Origin: Acidobacteria bacterium UBA2161
GTDB lineage: Bacteria; Acidobacteriota; Vicinamibacteria; Vicinamibacterales; UBA823
Assembly: GCA_002328835.1 (NCBI GenBank)
Contig: DCWN01000042.1
Span: 1 to 64,000, forward strand
Direction of reading: 5' to 3'
DNA: 64,000 nucleotides
In this document: one piece after another, positions 1-8,132 of the stretch
How positions within the stretch are numbered: position 1 is the first letter of the stretch
Layout: the number at the start of each line of letters is the position of its first letter
Notes under the pieces: model-generated
What the model was told of the DNA's origin: nothing
What the model saw: the letters and a program-made list of their open reading frames with translations, nothing else
Database searches by the model: none
Made by a program: the position numbers and the translations under genes

Positions 1-50
1 CCTGACTGGGGGTCAGGGGGCCGCCGGTTCGAATCCGGCCATCCCGACCA
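1..50 (+). tRNA. tRNA-Pro(GGG), 3' part, cut by window start
   Basis: The visible part begins with the anticodon arm. A five-pair stem (CCTGA/TCAGG) closes the seven-base loop CTGGGGG, which places GGG as the anticodon with the expected T at position 33. A five-base variable loop, a T arm with loop TTCGAAT (28-34), the acceptor 3' strand CATCCCG and an encoded CCA (48-50) follow. The acceptor and D arm lie outside the window. A protein gene starts 10 nt downstream. Confidence 0.93.
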
Positions 51-60
51 GTTTTCCCTC

Positions 61-738
61 GTGGCATCCAACACGGCCAGTTCATACACGATAGGCGCCC
101 CACGCTGGGTCCGGGTCGCTAGTGCCCTGCTCGTCCTGCTCGCGGCGCTGGGTGGGGGAAGCTTCCTGGCGCGCGCGCAGATCCTGGGGTGGGCCGCGGA
201 TCAGCTCATTCGCAACGATGCCGTCGAACCCTCCGACGTCATCCTGCTGCTGGCCGGCGGGGCTTTCGGTGTACGGGCCCTGGAGGCCGCCGATCTGTAT
301 CACGCCGGCCTCGCGGAGCGTATCGTGCTGTCGCCCGGCGCCCCGTCGCCCGGCTCTGCCGAGCTGGCACGCCGTGGCGTCAGCCTGGCCCAGCCGACGC
401 AGATCCAGTTGAACTGGTTCGAGGGGCTCGGCGTCCCGTCCGGCGCCCTTTCGGTGCTGCCGGGCATCGTCGAATCGACTCGCGACGAAGCGGAGGTGTC
501 CGCGGCTTGGTGTGACGCGAACGATATCGGGAGCGTGATCGTCGTCACGTCGGCGTATCACACCGCTCGTGCGGGATTCGTCTTCGAACGGGTGTTCGGC
601 GATCGACCGATCCGGATCGCGGTCCGCGCCGCCGCGTTCGACGACTTCACGCGCGACGCGTGGTGGAAGGCGCGGACGACCCTTCGGACGGGCGTCTTCG
701 AATTGCAGCGGATGTTGTTCTACAGACTGGCGTACTGA
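61..738 (+). CDS. DUF218 (YdcF/SanA/ElyC-like) membrane-anchored protein
   Basis: 225 aa. One hydrophobic segment at about residues 18-40 anchors the protein. It is followed by a DUF218 domain: a DVILLLAGG strand near residue 58, an acidic AADLYHAGL helix, STRDEAE near 143, and VIVVTSAYHTARA near 160. DUF218 proteins (YdcF, SanA, ElyC) act at the envelope and are linked to cell-wall or polysaccharide metabolism; the exact reaction here is unknown. The GTG start lies 10 nt after the tRNA-Pro CCA with no clear Shine-Dalgarno, so it may be read through from the tRNA transcript. It converges with bactofilin across a 15-nt gap. Family call is good; function is inferred. Confidence 0.85.
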   Translation: MASNTASSYTIGAPRWVRVASALLVLLAALGGGSFLARAQILGWAADQLIRNDAVEPSDVILLLAGGAFGVRALEAADLYHAGLAERIVLSPGAPSPGSAELARRGVSLAQPTQIQLNWFEGLGVPSGALSVLPGIVESTRDEAEVSAAWCDANDIGSVIVVTSAYHTARAGFVFERVFGDRPIRIAVRAAAFDDFTRDAWWKARTTLRTGVFELQRMLFYRLAY

Positions 739-753
739 GGCCGTTGCCGGTCG

Positions 754-1209
754 TCAGGCGCCGGCCGGGTCCTCGCGGCGGGTGCGATAGCGCGCGACCC
801 GCGTGGCAATATCGGCGCGCGAGGTGTCGATGGGACCCCGGAAGAACGCGCCGTCGTCCATGACGATCCGCGCGGCCACGAGCCGGCCCTCGACGTGCGA
901 GGTGTGACGCAGTTCGGTCCGGTCTTCCGCGGTCACGGTGCCCGTGACCGTGCCGAGAATCGTGACCGACCTGGCGAAGACCCGGCCATCGACACATCCC
1001 TTGGCGCCGATCGCCACGCCGTGTTCCGGAAGGTCGACCGTGCCCTCCACCCGGCCATTGATGATGACGTGCTCGCTCGCATGCAGTTCGCCCTTGATGA
1101 TCACGGACGCGCCGATCGACGTGACGGCTTCGGCTGCTGGTTCGGAGGGAGGCAGTTCCGCCGTGGGATCGAACGGAACGACGCGGCTGCCGGCCGCGGC
1201 TTTGGGCAT
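754..1209 (-). CDS. bactofilin (polymer-forming cytoskeletal protein)
   Basis: 151 aa. Residues about 33-125 form the DUF583/bactofilin beta-helix: repeated short strands with regularly spaced Gly and Val (IIKGELHASEHVIINGRVEGTV, split here as IIKGEL, VIINGRVEG, VTILGTVTG). Flanking tails are unstructured and Pro/Arg rich, as in the family. Bactofilins polymerise without nucleotide at the inner membrane and organise cell shape or wall enzymes. No M23 peptidase partner gene is adjacent, unlike many bactofilin loci. ATG start; no convincing ribosome binding site is visible. Confidence 0.9.
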   Translation of the reverse strand: MPKAAAGSRVVPFDPTAELPPSEPAAEAVTSIGASVIIKGELHASEHVIINGRVEGTVDLPEHGVAIGAKGCVDGRVFARSVTILGTVTGTVTAEDRTELRHTSHVEGRLVAARIVMDDGAFFRGPIDTSRADIATRVARYRTRREDPAGA

Positions 1210-1313
1210 CGGACGAAGCGATTGTGCCCGATTGGTTCGCGCGACGCAAGGCAGCGGCGACGGCCATTGTCAACACACGTGAGTTCTGGGGTTAGTGCCG
1301 AGGGTAGGACGAT

Positions 1314-1865
1314 GTGTCGCGGGCGTCGACGATCAGCGGATGCAGCGCCGGGGTCAAGACGGTCCTCAAGATCCTCGAAACCCGGAACCCTCTCAAAGTC
1401 GTAGAAGTATTGACACTGCGACTTCCATTCGCGTGCCCATGGACAAGACTTCGGCGTCGGTCCCAGTGTCGCAGGGCGAACAGACTGCTTGCGAAAGACG
1501 CCCCAAAAGCGAACGCGCGTCCCCTGGAGGCCACAGAACGCGACGATCTGGTCACAGTCGTGAAAAACGGGACGAGACTGGTAGCCCTGATAGATCTCCA
1601 ATTTCACGATCTCCGACACGAAGCCGGCTCTCGCTTCCTCGAAGGCCGCATGCCGCTGCATCACGTGAGGGAGATGCTCGGCCATGCGAGCCTGTCCACG
1701 ACCAACACCTACCTCAACGTCACGGGCCACGACCTTCGCGAGTCGATGCGACGGCTCGACAAAGAGCGAACATGTTGCAAGGTCGTTGCAAGTTCGGGCA
1801 AACACGACCAACGGGTACCTTGCAACGAGGAAGTCGCGGAACCCGGTAACCGACTGACTCACTGA
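1314..1865 (+). pseudogene. tyrosine recombinase (phage-type integrase) remnant
   Basis: Only the C-terminal catalytic half is recognisable, roughly 1590-1770. It reads FHDLRHEAGSRFLEG, then REMLGHASLSTTNTYLNV, which supplies the H-x-x-R box, the LGH box and the Tyr nucleophile. The first catalytic Arg box and the whole DNA-binding N-terminal half are missing; the upstream part of the frame (1314-1560) has no integrase features. This is a decayed gene. It stops 10 nt before the 3' end of tRNA-Gly, the usual insertion site class for such elements, so it probably marks a lost genomic island. No other cargo is left. Confidence 0.75.
1774..1826. repeat. GTTGCAAG repeats by integrase remnant
   Basis: GTTGCAAGGT at 1774-1783 is repeated directly as GTTGCAAGTT at 1785-1794 (11-nt period) and is present as a perfect 10-nt inverted copy, ACCTTGCAAC, at 1817-1826. 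Their place between the integrase active-site codons and tRNA-Gly fits arm-type integrase or excisionase sites, but that role is inferred. Confidence 0.5.
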
Positions 1866-1875
1866 CGGTTAGATA

Positions 1876-1950
1876 TGGAGCGGGAGACGGGGATCGAACC
1901 CGCGACCAACGGCTTGGGAAGCCGTGACTCTACCACTGAGCTACTCCCGC
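1876..1950 (-). tRNA. tRNA-Gly(CCC)
   Basis: Read on the minus strand: acceptor GCGGGAG (from 1950) pairs with CTCCCGC. The D arm contains AGCTCAGTGGTAGAG. The anticodon stem ACGGC/GCCGT closes loop TTCCCAA, giving anticodon CCC. The T arm has GGTTCGATCC, and CCA is encoded (1878-1876). All arms pair, so the gene looks intact despite the integrase remnant ending 10 nt from its 3' end. Confidence 0.95.
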
Positions 1951-1967
1951 CCGAGTCCAGGTAGTGC

Positions 1968-1973
1968 ATTGTA
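1968..1973 (-). promoter_or_regulatory. -10 box of tRNA-Gly promoter
   Basis: TACAAT on the minus strand ends 17 nt before the mature tRNA 5' end, a normal distance for a tRNA promoter with a short 5' leader. No good -35 hexamer is visible. Confidence 0.4.
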
Positions 1974-2016
1974 GCAGACGCCATGCGGCGCCCGGACGCT
2001 ACGGCACGGGTCACGA

Positions 2017-3369
2017 TTAGCGAATCAGCGCAAGAACTTCGTCGCGCTTCGCAGCCATGAGGTCTGGCGTTGAGCCCTCGAGATTCAGGCGGAGAAGCGG
2101 TTCAGTGTTCGACGGGCGAACGTTGAAGTGCCAGTCGGCGTAGTCCACCGAGAGGCCGTCCATTCGGTGTTGGGAACCGTCGGCGTAGTGCGCCGCGAGT
2201 TCGTCGAGCTTGGCGGCCACCATGTCCGCGCTTTCGAGATGAGTGTTGATCTCCCCGGAGATGAAGTAGCGGGTTCTGAGAGGTGCCAGGAGTTCGGCGA
2301 GCGTCGCCTTCCGCTTGGACATCAACTCGAGGATCAGGAGGGCTGGAATGAACCCGTTGTCCGCGAAGCCATTCTCGCGGAAATAGTAATGCCCGGTGAC
2401 CTCGCCTCCGAAGACCGCGCCGACGTCGCGCATCCGCTGCTTGAAGAAGGCATGGCCGACGCGGTTCATCAGCGCGGTGCCGCCACGCTCGGCGACGAGG
2501 TCGGGCACGGCATGGCTGGCGCGGACGTCGTACACGATGGTGGCGCCGGGTTGCTTGAGCAGGAAGGCCTCCGCCAGCAGGGCCGTGACGAAGTCACCCG
2601 GCACGAAGCCGCCCTCGCCATCGACGAAGAAGCAACGATCGGCATCGCCATCCCAGGCGATCCCGGCGTCGGCGCCGGTGTCGACGACGGCCGCGACGAG
2701 ATCTCGCCGATTCGCCTCGATGAGCGGGTTGGCTTCGTGGTTCGGAAACGTTCCGTCGATGTCGAAGCAGAGCCGGGTGGTTGTGCAAGGCAGTCCATCG
2801 AAGAGCCGGGGGGCGACCACGCCGGCCATGCCGCTGCCCGCATCGAGGACCAAGCGAAACGGGGTGATGGCCTCGAGATCGATGAACGACAGTACGTGCG
2901 GGAGATAGCGCTCGAGAATATCGGCCTCCGAGCGCGCGCCGGGGGCCGGTGGAGGGGGCGGAACCGCGTTGCCCAGAATCATGTCGCGAATGTCGGCGAT
3001 CCCGGCGTCACCGCTGAGCGGGACGGCACTCCGGCCGACCAGTTTGATTCCGTTGTATTGCTTCGGGTTGTGGGACGCCGTGATCTCGACGCCACCGTCG
3101 TGGTCGTCCTGGATCACGGCGCAGTACAGCATGTCGGTGCCGATCAGGCCGTAGTCGACGACATCGGCTCCCTGGTGCAGGGCGCCGGCAATGAAGGCTT
3201 CCGCGAGGGCGGGCGACGACAGTCGCATGTCGCGGCCGACGGCGATTCGGTGGGCACCCAAGTGGGCCACGAACGCGCGCCCGATCTGCTCGGCGGCCGT
3301 TTCGTTGAACTCGTGGGGGTAGACCCCGCGGATGTCGTAGGCCTTGAAGATGTCCCTGGGCACGTTCAC
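2017..3369 (-). CDS. phosphomannomutase / phosphoglucomutase
   Basis: 450 aa, the normal length of alpha-D-phosphohexomutases. Four signature loops are present in order: phosphoserine loop ITASHNPKQYNG near residue 95, metal loop WDGDADRCF near 240, sugar-specificity loop GGEVTGHYY near 320, and phosphate loop RPSNTEPLLRL near 418. It converts hexose 6-phosphate to hexose 1-phosphate; GEVTGH and the gene next door (a nucleotidyltransferase) favour mannose or glucose for GDP- or UDP-sugar supply. GTG start with GGAG 7 nt upstream. The pyrophosphorylase gene is 48 nt upstream on the same strand, so the two are likely cotranscribed. Which sugar is preferred cannot be read from sequence. Confidence 0.93.
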   Translation of the reverse strand: MNVPRDIFKAYDIRGVYPHEFNETAAEQIGRAFVAHLGAHRIAVGRDMRLSSPALAEAFIAGALHQGADVVDYGLIGTDMLYCAVIQDDHDGGVEITASHNPKQYNGIKLVGRSAVPLSGDAGIADIRDMILGNAVPPPPPAPGARSEADILERYLPHVLSFIDLEAITPFRLVLDAGSGMAGVVAPRLFDGLPCTTTRLCFDIDGTFPNHEANPLIEANRRDLVAAVVDTGADAGIAWDGDADRCFFVDGEGGFVPGDFVTALLAEAFLLKQPGATIVYDVRASHAVPDLVAERGGTALMNRVGHAFFKQRMRDVGAVFGGEVTGHYYFRENGFADNGFIPALLILELMSKRKATLAELLAPLRTRYFISGEINTHLESADMVAAKLDELAAHYADGSQHRMDGLSVDYADWHFNVRPSNTEPLLRLNLEGSTPDLMAAKRDEVLALIR

Positions 3370-3417
3370 GAACTAGCTCCGCTGCGAGGAATCGGCGGCG
3401 GCGCACTCACGGCACGG

Positions 3418-4482
3418 TTAGCGCCCCGAGCGACCGTACTCGGTGATGACCGACTTGTCGCCGAGGATGGTACCGGCACCAATGATGGCATTCTCGCCGA
3501 TCTGGCATCCGCGGCCGAGGATGGCGTCTGAGACGGTCGCGCCGGCCTCGACCTCGCCGTAGGGCCAGAGGATGGCGCCGTCGAGCCGCGCGCCTTCCTT
3601 GACCTTGCAGTCCCGACCCAGGACCGTGTACGGCCCGATCTGTGCGTCGGCCTTGACGGTCACGCCCTCGTCGATGAAGCAGGGGCCCTCCAGGCGGGCA
3701 CCCGGGTCGACCTTGGCCGTCTTGGCGACGATGGCCGTCCCGGTCGCGCGATTACGGAACGGGGCGGCGGCGAACCGGCCATCCATGATGTCACGATGGA
3801 CCTGCCGGTACTTGTCGGGCGTGCCGATGTCGATCCAGTAGCCGCTCGAGACATACGCGACGAACCGTTCGCCGCGTTCGATCAGCGACGGGAAGTAGCT
3901 GCGCTCGATCGACCAGTGTGTCTCCTTGGGAATGCGGTCGAGCGTGTCGGGCTCGATGATGTAGATGCCTGCGTTGATCGTGTTGCAGGTGATCTCGTCA
4001 GCCTTGGGTTTCTCGAGGAATCGCTTCACATTGGCGTCGTCGTCGGTCTCGACGAGGCCGTACGCGGACGGATTCTCGACGGGTGAGAGCACGATCGTGG
4101 CCCTAGCCTCGCGCTCACGGTGTAGCCGGAGCACGGCGGCGAGGTCGATCTGGGTCAGGACGTCGCCGTTGAACACGACGACGGCGTCGTCCAGGTACGG
4201 TTCGGCGTACTTGACCGCTCCGCCGGTGCCCAGGGGCGCGGGTTCGACGACGTAGCGAATCTTCACGCCAAGGTCGTGCCCGTCGCCGATAAGGTCCTCG
4301 ATGCGGCCAGGCTGGTAGTTCAGGCTCAGGATGACCTCGTCGATTGACGGAATCTGTCTGAGCAGATCGAGCTGGTACAGGAGGAACGGCCGATTGAAGA
4401 TCGGGACGATCGGCTTCGGCGTATGAAGCGTCAAGGGGCGGAGACGCGTGCCCTTGCCGCCGGCCAGGAGAATGGCCTTCAC
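3418..4482 (-). CDS. NDP-sugar pyrophosphorylase with left-handed beta-helix tail
   Basis: 354 aa. Residues 1-235 are a nucleotidyltransferase domain: signature LLAGGKGTRLRPLT at the N terminus, PKPIVPIFN, VVFNGDVLT near 102, and EKPKADE near 157. Residues about 255-350 are hexapeptide repeats (isoleucine-patch pattern: PGARLEGPCFI, ADAQIGPYTVLG, CQIGENAIIGAG). This architecture fits mannose-1-phosphate guanylyltransferase or a glucose-1-phosphate uridylyl/thymidylyltransferase. With the phosphohexomutase downstream it would make an activated hexose for surface glycans. GTG start with GGAGG 5 nt upstream. Confidence 0.88.
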   Translation of the reverse strand: MKAILLAGGKGTRLRPLTLHTPKPIVPIFNRPFLLYQLDLLRQIPSIDEVILSLNYQPGRIEDLIGDGHDLGVKIRYVVEPAPLGTGGAVKYAEPYLDDAVVVFNGDVLTQIDLAAVLRLHREREARATIVLSPVENPSAYGLVETDDDANVKRFLEKPKADEITCNTINAGIYIIEPDTLDRIPKETHWSIERSYFPSLIERGERFVAYVSSGYWIDIGTPDKYRQVHRDIMDGRFAAAPFRNRATGTAIVAKTAKVDPGARLEGPCFIDEGVTVKADAQIGPYTVLGRDCKVKEGARLDGAILWPYGEVEAGATVSDAILGRGCQIGENAIIGAGTILGDKSVITEYGRSGR

Positions 4483-4532
4483 CGCGGCCTCCGAGCGCCG
4501 CTGGGCGGCGCGTCGAGGGCGGCGTGGGTGGC

Positions 4533-4561
4533 TTGTTGGTGAGGATCGCCCGCGCTACAAT
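4533..4561 (+). promoter_or_regulatory. sigma-70 type promoter of pgsA
   Basis: TTGTTG (4533-4538), a 17-bp spacer, then TACAAT (4556-4561). Transcription would start near 4568, about 23 nt before the pgsA ATG. The pyrophosphorylase gene starts divergently at 4482. Confidence 0.55.
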
Positions 4562-4590
4562 GTCGCCGCGACGCCACTGCGTACTCCCAG

Positions 4591-5205
4591 ATGAATCTTC
4601 CCAATTCGTTGACGCTCGGCCGCATCTTTCTGATTCCGCTGCTCGTTGTCGTGCTGCTGACGAGATTCGAGGGTCGCATGATTCTCGGAATTCGCAAGGA
4701 ACTCGTCGGCGCAGTGATCTTCGTGTTGGCTGCCGGCACCGATTGGCTCGACGGCTATCTGGCTCGACGCCGCGGCCAGGTGACGACCCTCGGACAGTTG
4801 ATGGATCCGCTCGCCGACAAACTGCTCATCACGGCGGCATTCGTCTCGCTCGTAGCGTTGGATCTGGCGCCGGCTTGGATGGTCGCCGTGATTCTGGGCC
4901 GGGAACTTGGGGTGACGGTTCTGCGGAGCGTGGCCTATTCCCGCGGCGTCACGATCGCCGCGTCCGCGCTTGGAAAAGTGAAGATGGTCGCGGAGGTCGT
5001 GGCGATCGTCCTGCTGATCCTGGGCGGCGACTACCTGCCCCAGCTGTTCGTCGTTGGCCAGGCGGCGTTGTGGGTCGTGCTGGTTGCGGCGCTGCTGTCC
5101 GCCCTCGACTACTATCGCCGCTTCAATCACGTCATCAATCCGAAGGTCGCCGAGTTCGCCGCAGACCAGAAGCGTTCGTCAGAGACGCGCGCGCGTAGCG
5201 GGTGA
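4591..5205 (+). CDS. pgsA: CDP-diacylglycerol--glycerol-3-phosphate 3-phosphatidyltransferase
   Basis: 204 aa integral membrane enzyme making phosphatidylglycerol phosphate from CDP-diacylglycerol and glycerol 3-phosphate. It starts NLPNSLTLGRIFLIP, typical of PgsA. The CDP-alcohol phosphotransferase motif is complete near residues 50-76: DG-x2-AR-x8-G-x3-D-x3-D (DGYLARR ... GQLMDPLADK). Several hydrophobic helices follow, to about residue 175. ATG start; no strong Shine-Dalgarno. It ends 7 nt from the convergent hypothetical gene, with no terminator visible. Confidence 0.93.
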   Translation: MNLPNSLTLGRIFLIPLLVVVLLTRFEGRMILGIRKELVGAVIFVLAAGTDWLDGYLARRRGQVTTLGQLMDPLADKLLITAAFVSLVALDLAPAWMVAVILGRELGVTVLRSVAYSRGVTIAASALGKVKMVAEVVAIVLLILGGDYLPQLFVVGQAALWVVLVAALLSALDYYRRFNHVINPKVAEFAADQKRSSETRARSG

Positions 5206-5212
5206 GCGCGGC

Positions 5213-5998
5213 TCATCGATGGGCGGCGAGGCGGTCGCCCGTGTAGACCGCGTCGGTCGTTCCGAAAATGCGAACGGTCGCGGTGCGCTCATCGACCAGC
5301 ACCGCGAAGGCCTCGCCCAGATTGTGGACCGGACCGGGTGCGGCCGTGGTCTCCCGAAAGACCGTGAACCTGAGGCCCGGGACGACGCCGTCCTCGCGGC
5401 CGTGGTCGATGACCACGAAGCGGTTGGGGCCGGCCGTGTAGCCGCCCTCCTCGGTGAAGAGGACACGAGCCGCCGACGCGTAGTCGGCCTCGGCGGGCGG
5501 GGAGCCCGCCGGCGGGTCGGCCGCTTCGAATGGTTCGATGTAGTCTCCGAGCAGCACTCCGTCGCACGCGTACGAAATGGTGGCAATGGCCATTTCCTCC
5601 TCGACCGCGACAATGCGGAGCCATCCCGCCGTATGGAGAACGGCCGGCATCTCACCGTGCGGCACGACCGATGCGACGCGTGGACGGTACTGTCGGCGAA
5701 CGAAGAACTCCACGCCGACGGCGAGTCCGCGATTGCGACCCGCATCGAGAATGACCGCTTCTCCGGGGCCGAACATTCGCTTGGCGTTGCCTTCCTGCGA
5801 GGCGACGAGGGTAGTCGGGAGTTCAGGCGCGAGCCAGACGGCGCGCGGCGCGCAGAGGATCTCGACCGAACGTGCGACGGCGATGGCCGCGTCGGGCGTT
5901 CCGGCCCTGGGCTGGGCCGAGGCCGCGCCAGCCGATGCGAGCGCAAGGACGGCGCTGGCGGTGCACAGCCCGGACAGTCGGCGGATAGGTCTCGTCAT
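5213..5998 (-). CDS. secreted protein with two repeated beta-rich units
   Basis: 261 aa, no family recognised. The N terminus is a signal peptide (RRLSG, hydrophobic stretch, cut near AAS-AQ at 27). Two related units follow: about 82-150 (ILDAGRNRGLAVGVEFFV ... LLGDYIEPF) and about 190-261 (VIDHGREDGVVPGLRFTVF ... YTGDRLAAH). Each has a DxGR-x-G-x2-G core and ends with a VGxI-type strand and a GD turn, suggesting an internal duplication like LysM-independent FlgT-C type barrels; that fold guess is weak. It overlaps the end of bamD by 4 nt, so an envelope role is likely. Confidence 0.7.
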   Translation of the reverse strand: MTRPIRRLSGLCTASAVLALASAGAASAQPRAGTPDAAIAVARSVEILCAPRAVWLAPELPTTLVASQEGNAKRMFGPGEAVILDAGRNRGLAVGVEFFVRRQYRPRVASVVPHGEMPAVLHTAGWLRIVAVEEEMAIATISYACDGVLLGDYIEPFEAADPPAGSPPAEADYASAARVLFTEEGGYTAGPNRFVVIDHGREDGVVPGLRFTVFRETTAAPGPVHNLGEAFAVLVDERTATVRIFGTTDAVYTGDRLAAHR

Positions 5999-6795
5999 GA
6001 TCCGTCTCCTCTCAGCTCTTCGATCCGCGTTCGGGCCAACTCGAGATACTCGCTGGTCTCGAACTCGTTCACGAGTCGTTCGAAGTAGGGCAGCGCCTCT
6101 GGACCACGGCCGATCACCGTGAGCGCCTCGGCCAGGACGTAGTACACCGCATCACGTCGCGTGTACGCTGGGTCCTCAGCGAGGACCGCGCGCATCCGCT
6201 GGATCGCACCCGGATACCAGCGCTGGCTGAAATAGAACTCGCCGACTTGAAAGTCGGCCTCGCTCAGCCGGTCGCGCACCTCGCGATGACGGAGGCGCGC
6301 CTCCTCGGTGAGCTCGCTATCGGGATACAACTCGAAGAAGAGCTGAAACGCCTCCTCTGCCGACCGGCTCCAGGTCTGGTCGCGGTCGGGACCCAGCATC
6401 TGCGCATGATGCGCCATAGCGATCTGAAACTGGGCGTACGAAGCTCGCGGGTGGGTCGGGAAGAATCGGAGGAACTCGTCGTACTCGTTGACGGCCTGCA
6501 CGTGGGCGGAGGCGCCGCCCTGCCCGAGAAAGGCGTCGCCGAGCGCCAACTTGGCATCGAAGCGGAACTGACTCTGCGGGAAGGCGTCAACGAGACGCTG
6601 GAACACGTTGCGCGCCGGAATCCAGTCCTCGTCCTCCAAGAACGCCGTACCGCGCTCGAAGAGGAACCGGTCGGGCTCTGGGGTGCCCGACGGCACGATC
6701 GTCGGATCCGGAGCGGTACAGGCGCCACCTAGCAGGCAGACAACCAGAAGCGCGGTCAGGGCGGGCGGCGAGCGATGTTCGAGCAGGGGGATCAT
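5995..6795 (-). CDS. bamD: BamD-like outer membrane assembly lipoprotein
   Basis: 266 aa. Signal peptide with lipobox LLGGAC (Cys about 26). TPR-like repeats fill the rest: FLFERGTAFLEDEDWIPA, FPQSQFRFDAKLALGDAFL, YDEFLRFFPTHPRASYAQF, and later repeats to about 255. The pattern of paired helices, each ending near FP-x-S, matches BamD/YfiO, which sits on the inner face of the outer membrane in the BAM complex that inserts beta-barrels. Its presence argues for a diderm cell. It overlaps both neighbours by 4 nt and is translated as part of the long - strand operon. Confidence 0.87.
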   Translation of the reverse strand: MIPLLEHRSPPALTALLVVCLLGGACTAPDPTIVPSGTPEPDRFLFERGTAFLEDEDWIPARNVFQRLVDAFPQSQFRFDAKLALGDAFLGQGGASAHVQAVNEYDEFLRFFPTHPRASYAQFQIAMAHHAQMLGPDRDQTWSRSAEEAFQLFFELYPDSELTEEARLRHREVRDRLSEADFQVGEFYFSQRWYPGAIQRMRAVLAEDPAYTRRDAVYYVLAEALTVIGRGPEALPYFERLVNEFETSEYLELARTRIEELRGDGS

Positions 6796-7742
6796 GAGGC
6801 GACGGCGGGCCGTGCGGCGAGCCAGGCATGCTCGGCGCGGAGGCCGTCCTCCAGAGAGACGCTCGGAGCGAAACCGAGGTCACGCCGTGCGAGCGACGTG
6901 TCGGCGTACGTGTCGCGCATGTCGCCGCGCTGGGCCGCTTCGTGGCGGACATCGAGCCGACGTCCGGTACACGACGCAATCAGATCGACCGCCTCGTTCA
7001 TGGAGATCCGCGAGCCTCCCCCGATGTTGTAGACCTGGCCGGGGATGCCCTGCAGTCCGGCTGCCACGGTCGCGCTCACGGCGTCCGCGACAAAAGTGAA
7101 ATCACGGGTCTGCCGACCGTCACCGTAGAGATGGATCGGCTCGTCGCGCATGGCCGCCAGCAGGAAACGATGGAACGCCATGTCAGGGCGCTGGCGCGGC
7201 CCGTAGACCGTGAAGTAGCGAAGGGCGACCGCGGGCACGCCCGCATTGTGATGGTAGAGCATGCACAGCCGCTCCGCGGCAAGCTTCGTGACGCCGTAGG
7301 GCGAGACGGGGCGCGGGAGGGCGTCTTCGCGCATCGGCAGCGCGACGTGGTCACCGTAGACCGACGAGCTGGACGCGTAGACGAACCGCTCGAGCGGACG
7401 TTCGACGCACGCTTCGAGCAGCACCTGCGTAGCGTCGAGATTGAGCGCCGTATAGATCCGAAAATCCTGCCCCCAGCTCTTCCGGACACCAGCCTGAGCG
7501 GCGAGGTGAAAGACGTGGGTGACATCGTTCAGCAGACCCGGAAGATCCGCGTCGGTCAGGCTGACCTCAACGAACCGAAAGCCCTGGGACCCCAGCAGCG
7601 GCGAGAGGTTCGCGTCCTTCTGCGCCCGATCGTAGTAGTCGGTGAAACTATCGAGGCCGACGACCTCGGTGCCACGCGCGAGCAGGGCTTCGGCGAGATG
7701 TGAGCCGATGAAGCCTGCGGCGCCGGTGACCAGGGCCCTCAT
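6792..7742 (-). CDS. NAD-dependent sugar epimerase/dehydratase (SDR)
   Basis: 316 aa from the chosen ATG; the frame stays open upstream, but that extension is Arg-rich junk overlapping the thioesterase gene. The nucleotide-binding motif is GAAGFIGSH at residues 7-15. The catalytic YGVTK (Tyr, Lys) is near 148, with SSSSVYGD before it. YFTVYGPRQRPDMAFHRF near 175 is typical of extended SDRs acting on UDP-glucuronate or UDP-galactose. The best guess is a UDP-glucuronate or UDP-glucose 4-epimerase relative supplying envelope glycans. The ATG overlaps the thioesterase stop by 4 nt. Confidence 0.88.
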   Translation of the reverse strand: MRALVTGAAGFIGSHLAEALLARGTEVVGLDSFTDYYDRAQKDANLSPLLGSQGFRFVEVSLTDADLPGLLNDVTHVFHLAAQAGVRKSWGQDFRIYTALNLDATQVLLEACVERPLERFVYASSSSVYGDHVALPMREDALPRPVSPYGVTKLAAERLCMLYHHNAGVPAVALRYFTVYGPRQRPDMAFHRFLLAAMRDEPIHLYGDGRQTRDFTFVADAVSATVAAGLQGIPGQVYNIGGGSRISMNEAVDLIASCTGRRLDVRHEAAQRGDMRDTYADTSLARRDLGFAPSVSLEDGLRAEHAWLAARPAVAS

Positions 7743-8131
7743 GCCAGCTCCGTGCGGATTTGCTCGGGCAGCCGACAGGGCCGCCCCCGATCGTTCATGG
7801 CGGCGTGGACCGTCCGCCCCACGGCGCTGACCGTGCCGTCGTGCTGGAGGACGTCGTAGTCGAACGCAAGACGGGCTGGCGAGAGGAGTGCGCCGCGCGT
7901 GGCGACCTCGAGTTCGTCGTCGTAGCGTGCCGGCCGGTGGTATTCGCAGTGCGCTTCGATGACCGGCAGCGAGACGCCGGCTTCCTCCATTTCGCGGTAG
8001 GTCCATCCCATCGTCCGAAGCAGATCCGTGCGCGCGACCTCGAACCAGACGAGATAGTTGGCGTAGTACACCACGCCCATTTTATCGGTCTCGGCGTAGC
8101 GAACCCGCACGCTGGACGTGCTCGTGCGCAC
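7739..8131 (-). CDS. acyl-CoA thioesterase, YbgC/FadM family
   Basis: 130 aa hotdog-fold enzyme. The family signature sits at the N terminus: VRYAETDKMGVVYYANYLVWFEVAR, of which the Asp in ETD is the catalytic residue and GVVYYANY the conserved loop. These enzymes hydrolyse short or long acyl-CoAs in the cytosol; in proteobacteria ybgC sits by tol-pal, which is not the case here. I chose GTG at 8131, 1 nt past the rpe stop; the open frame upstream overlaps rpe and has no homology-like features. A second in-frame GTG lies seven codons in. Confidence 0.87.
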   Translation of the reverse strand: MRTSTSSVRVRYAETDKMGVVYYANYLVWFEVARTDLLRTMGWTYREMEEAGVSLPVIEAHCEYHRPARYDDELEVATRGALLSPARLAFDYDVLQHDGTVSAVGRTVHAAMNDRGRPCRLPEQIRTELA

Positions 8132-8132
8132 G

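Noticed and set aside
1411..1445. TTGACA at 1413 as a promoter for the integrase remnant
   Set aside because: No -10 at 16-18 bp; probably chance.
1101..1862. 253-codon - strand frame opposite the integrase remnant
   Set aside because: Antisense to integrase motifs; contains no family features.
2128..3531. 467-codon open frame on the + strand
   Set aside because: It lies opposite the phosphomannomutase, whose four motifs are complete; high GC creates long shadows.
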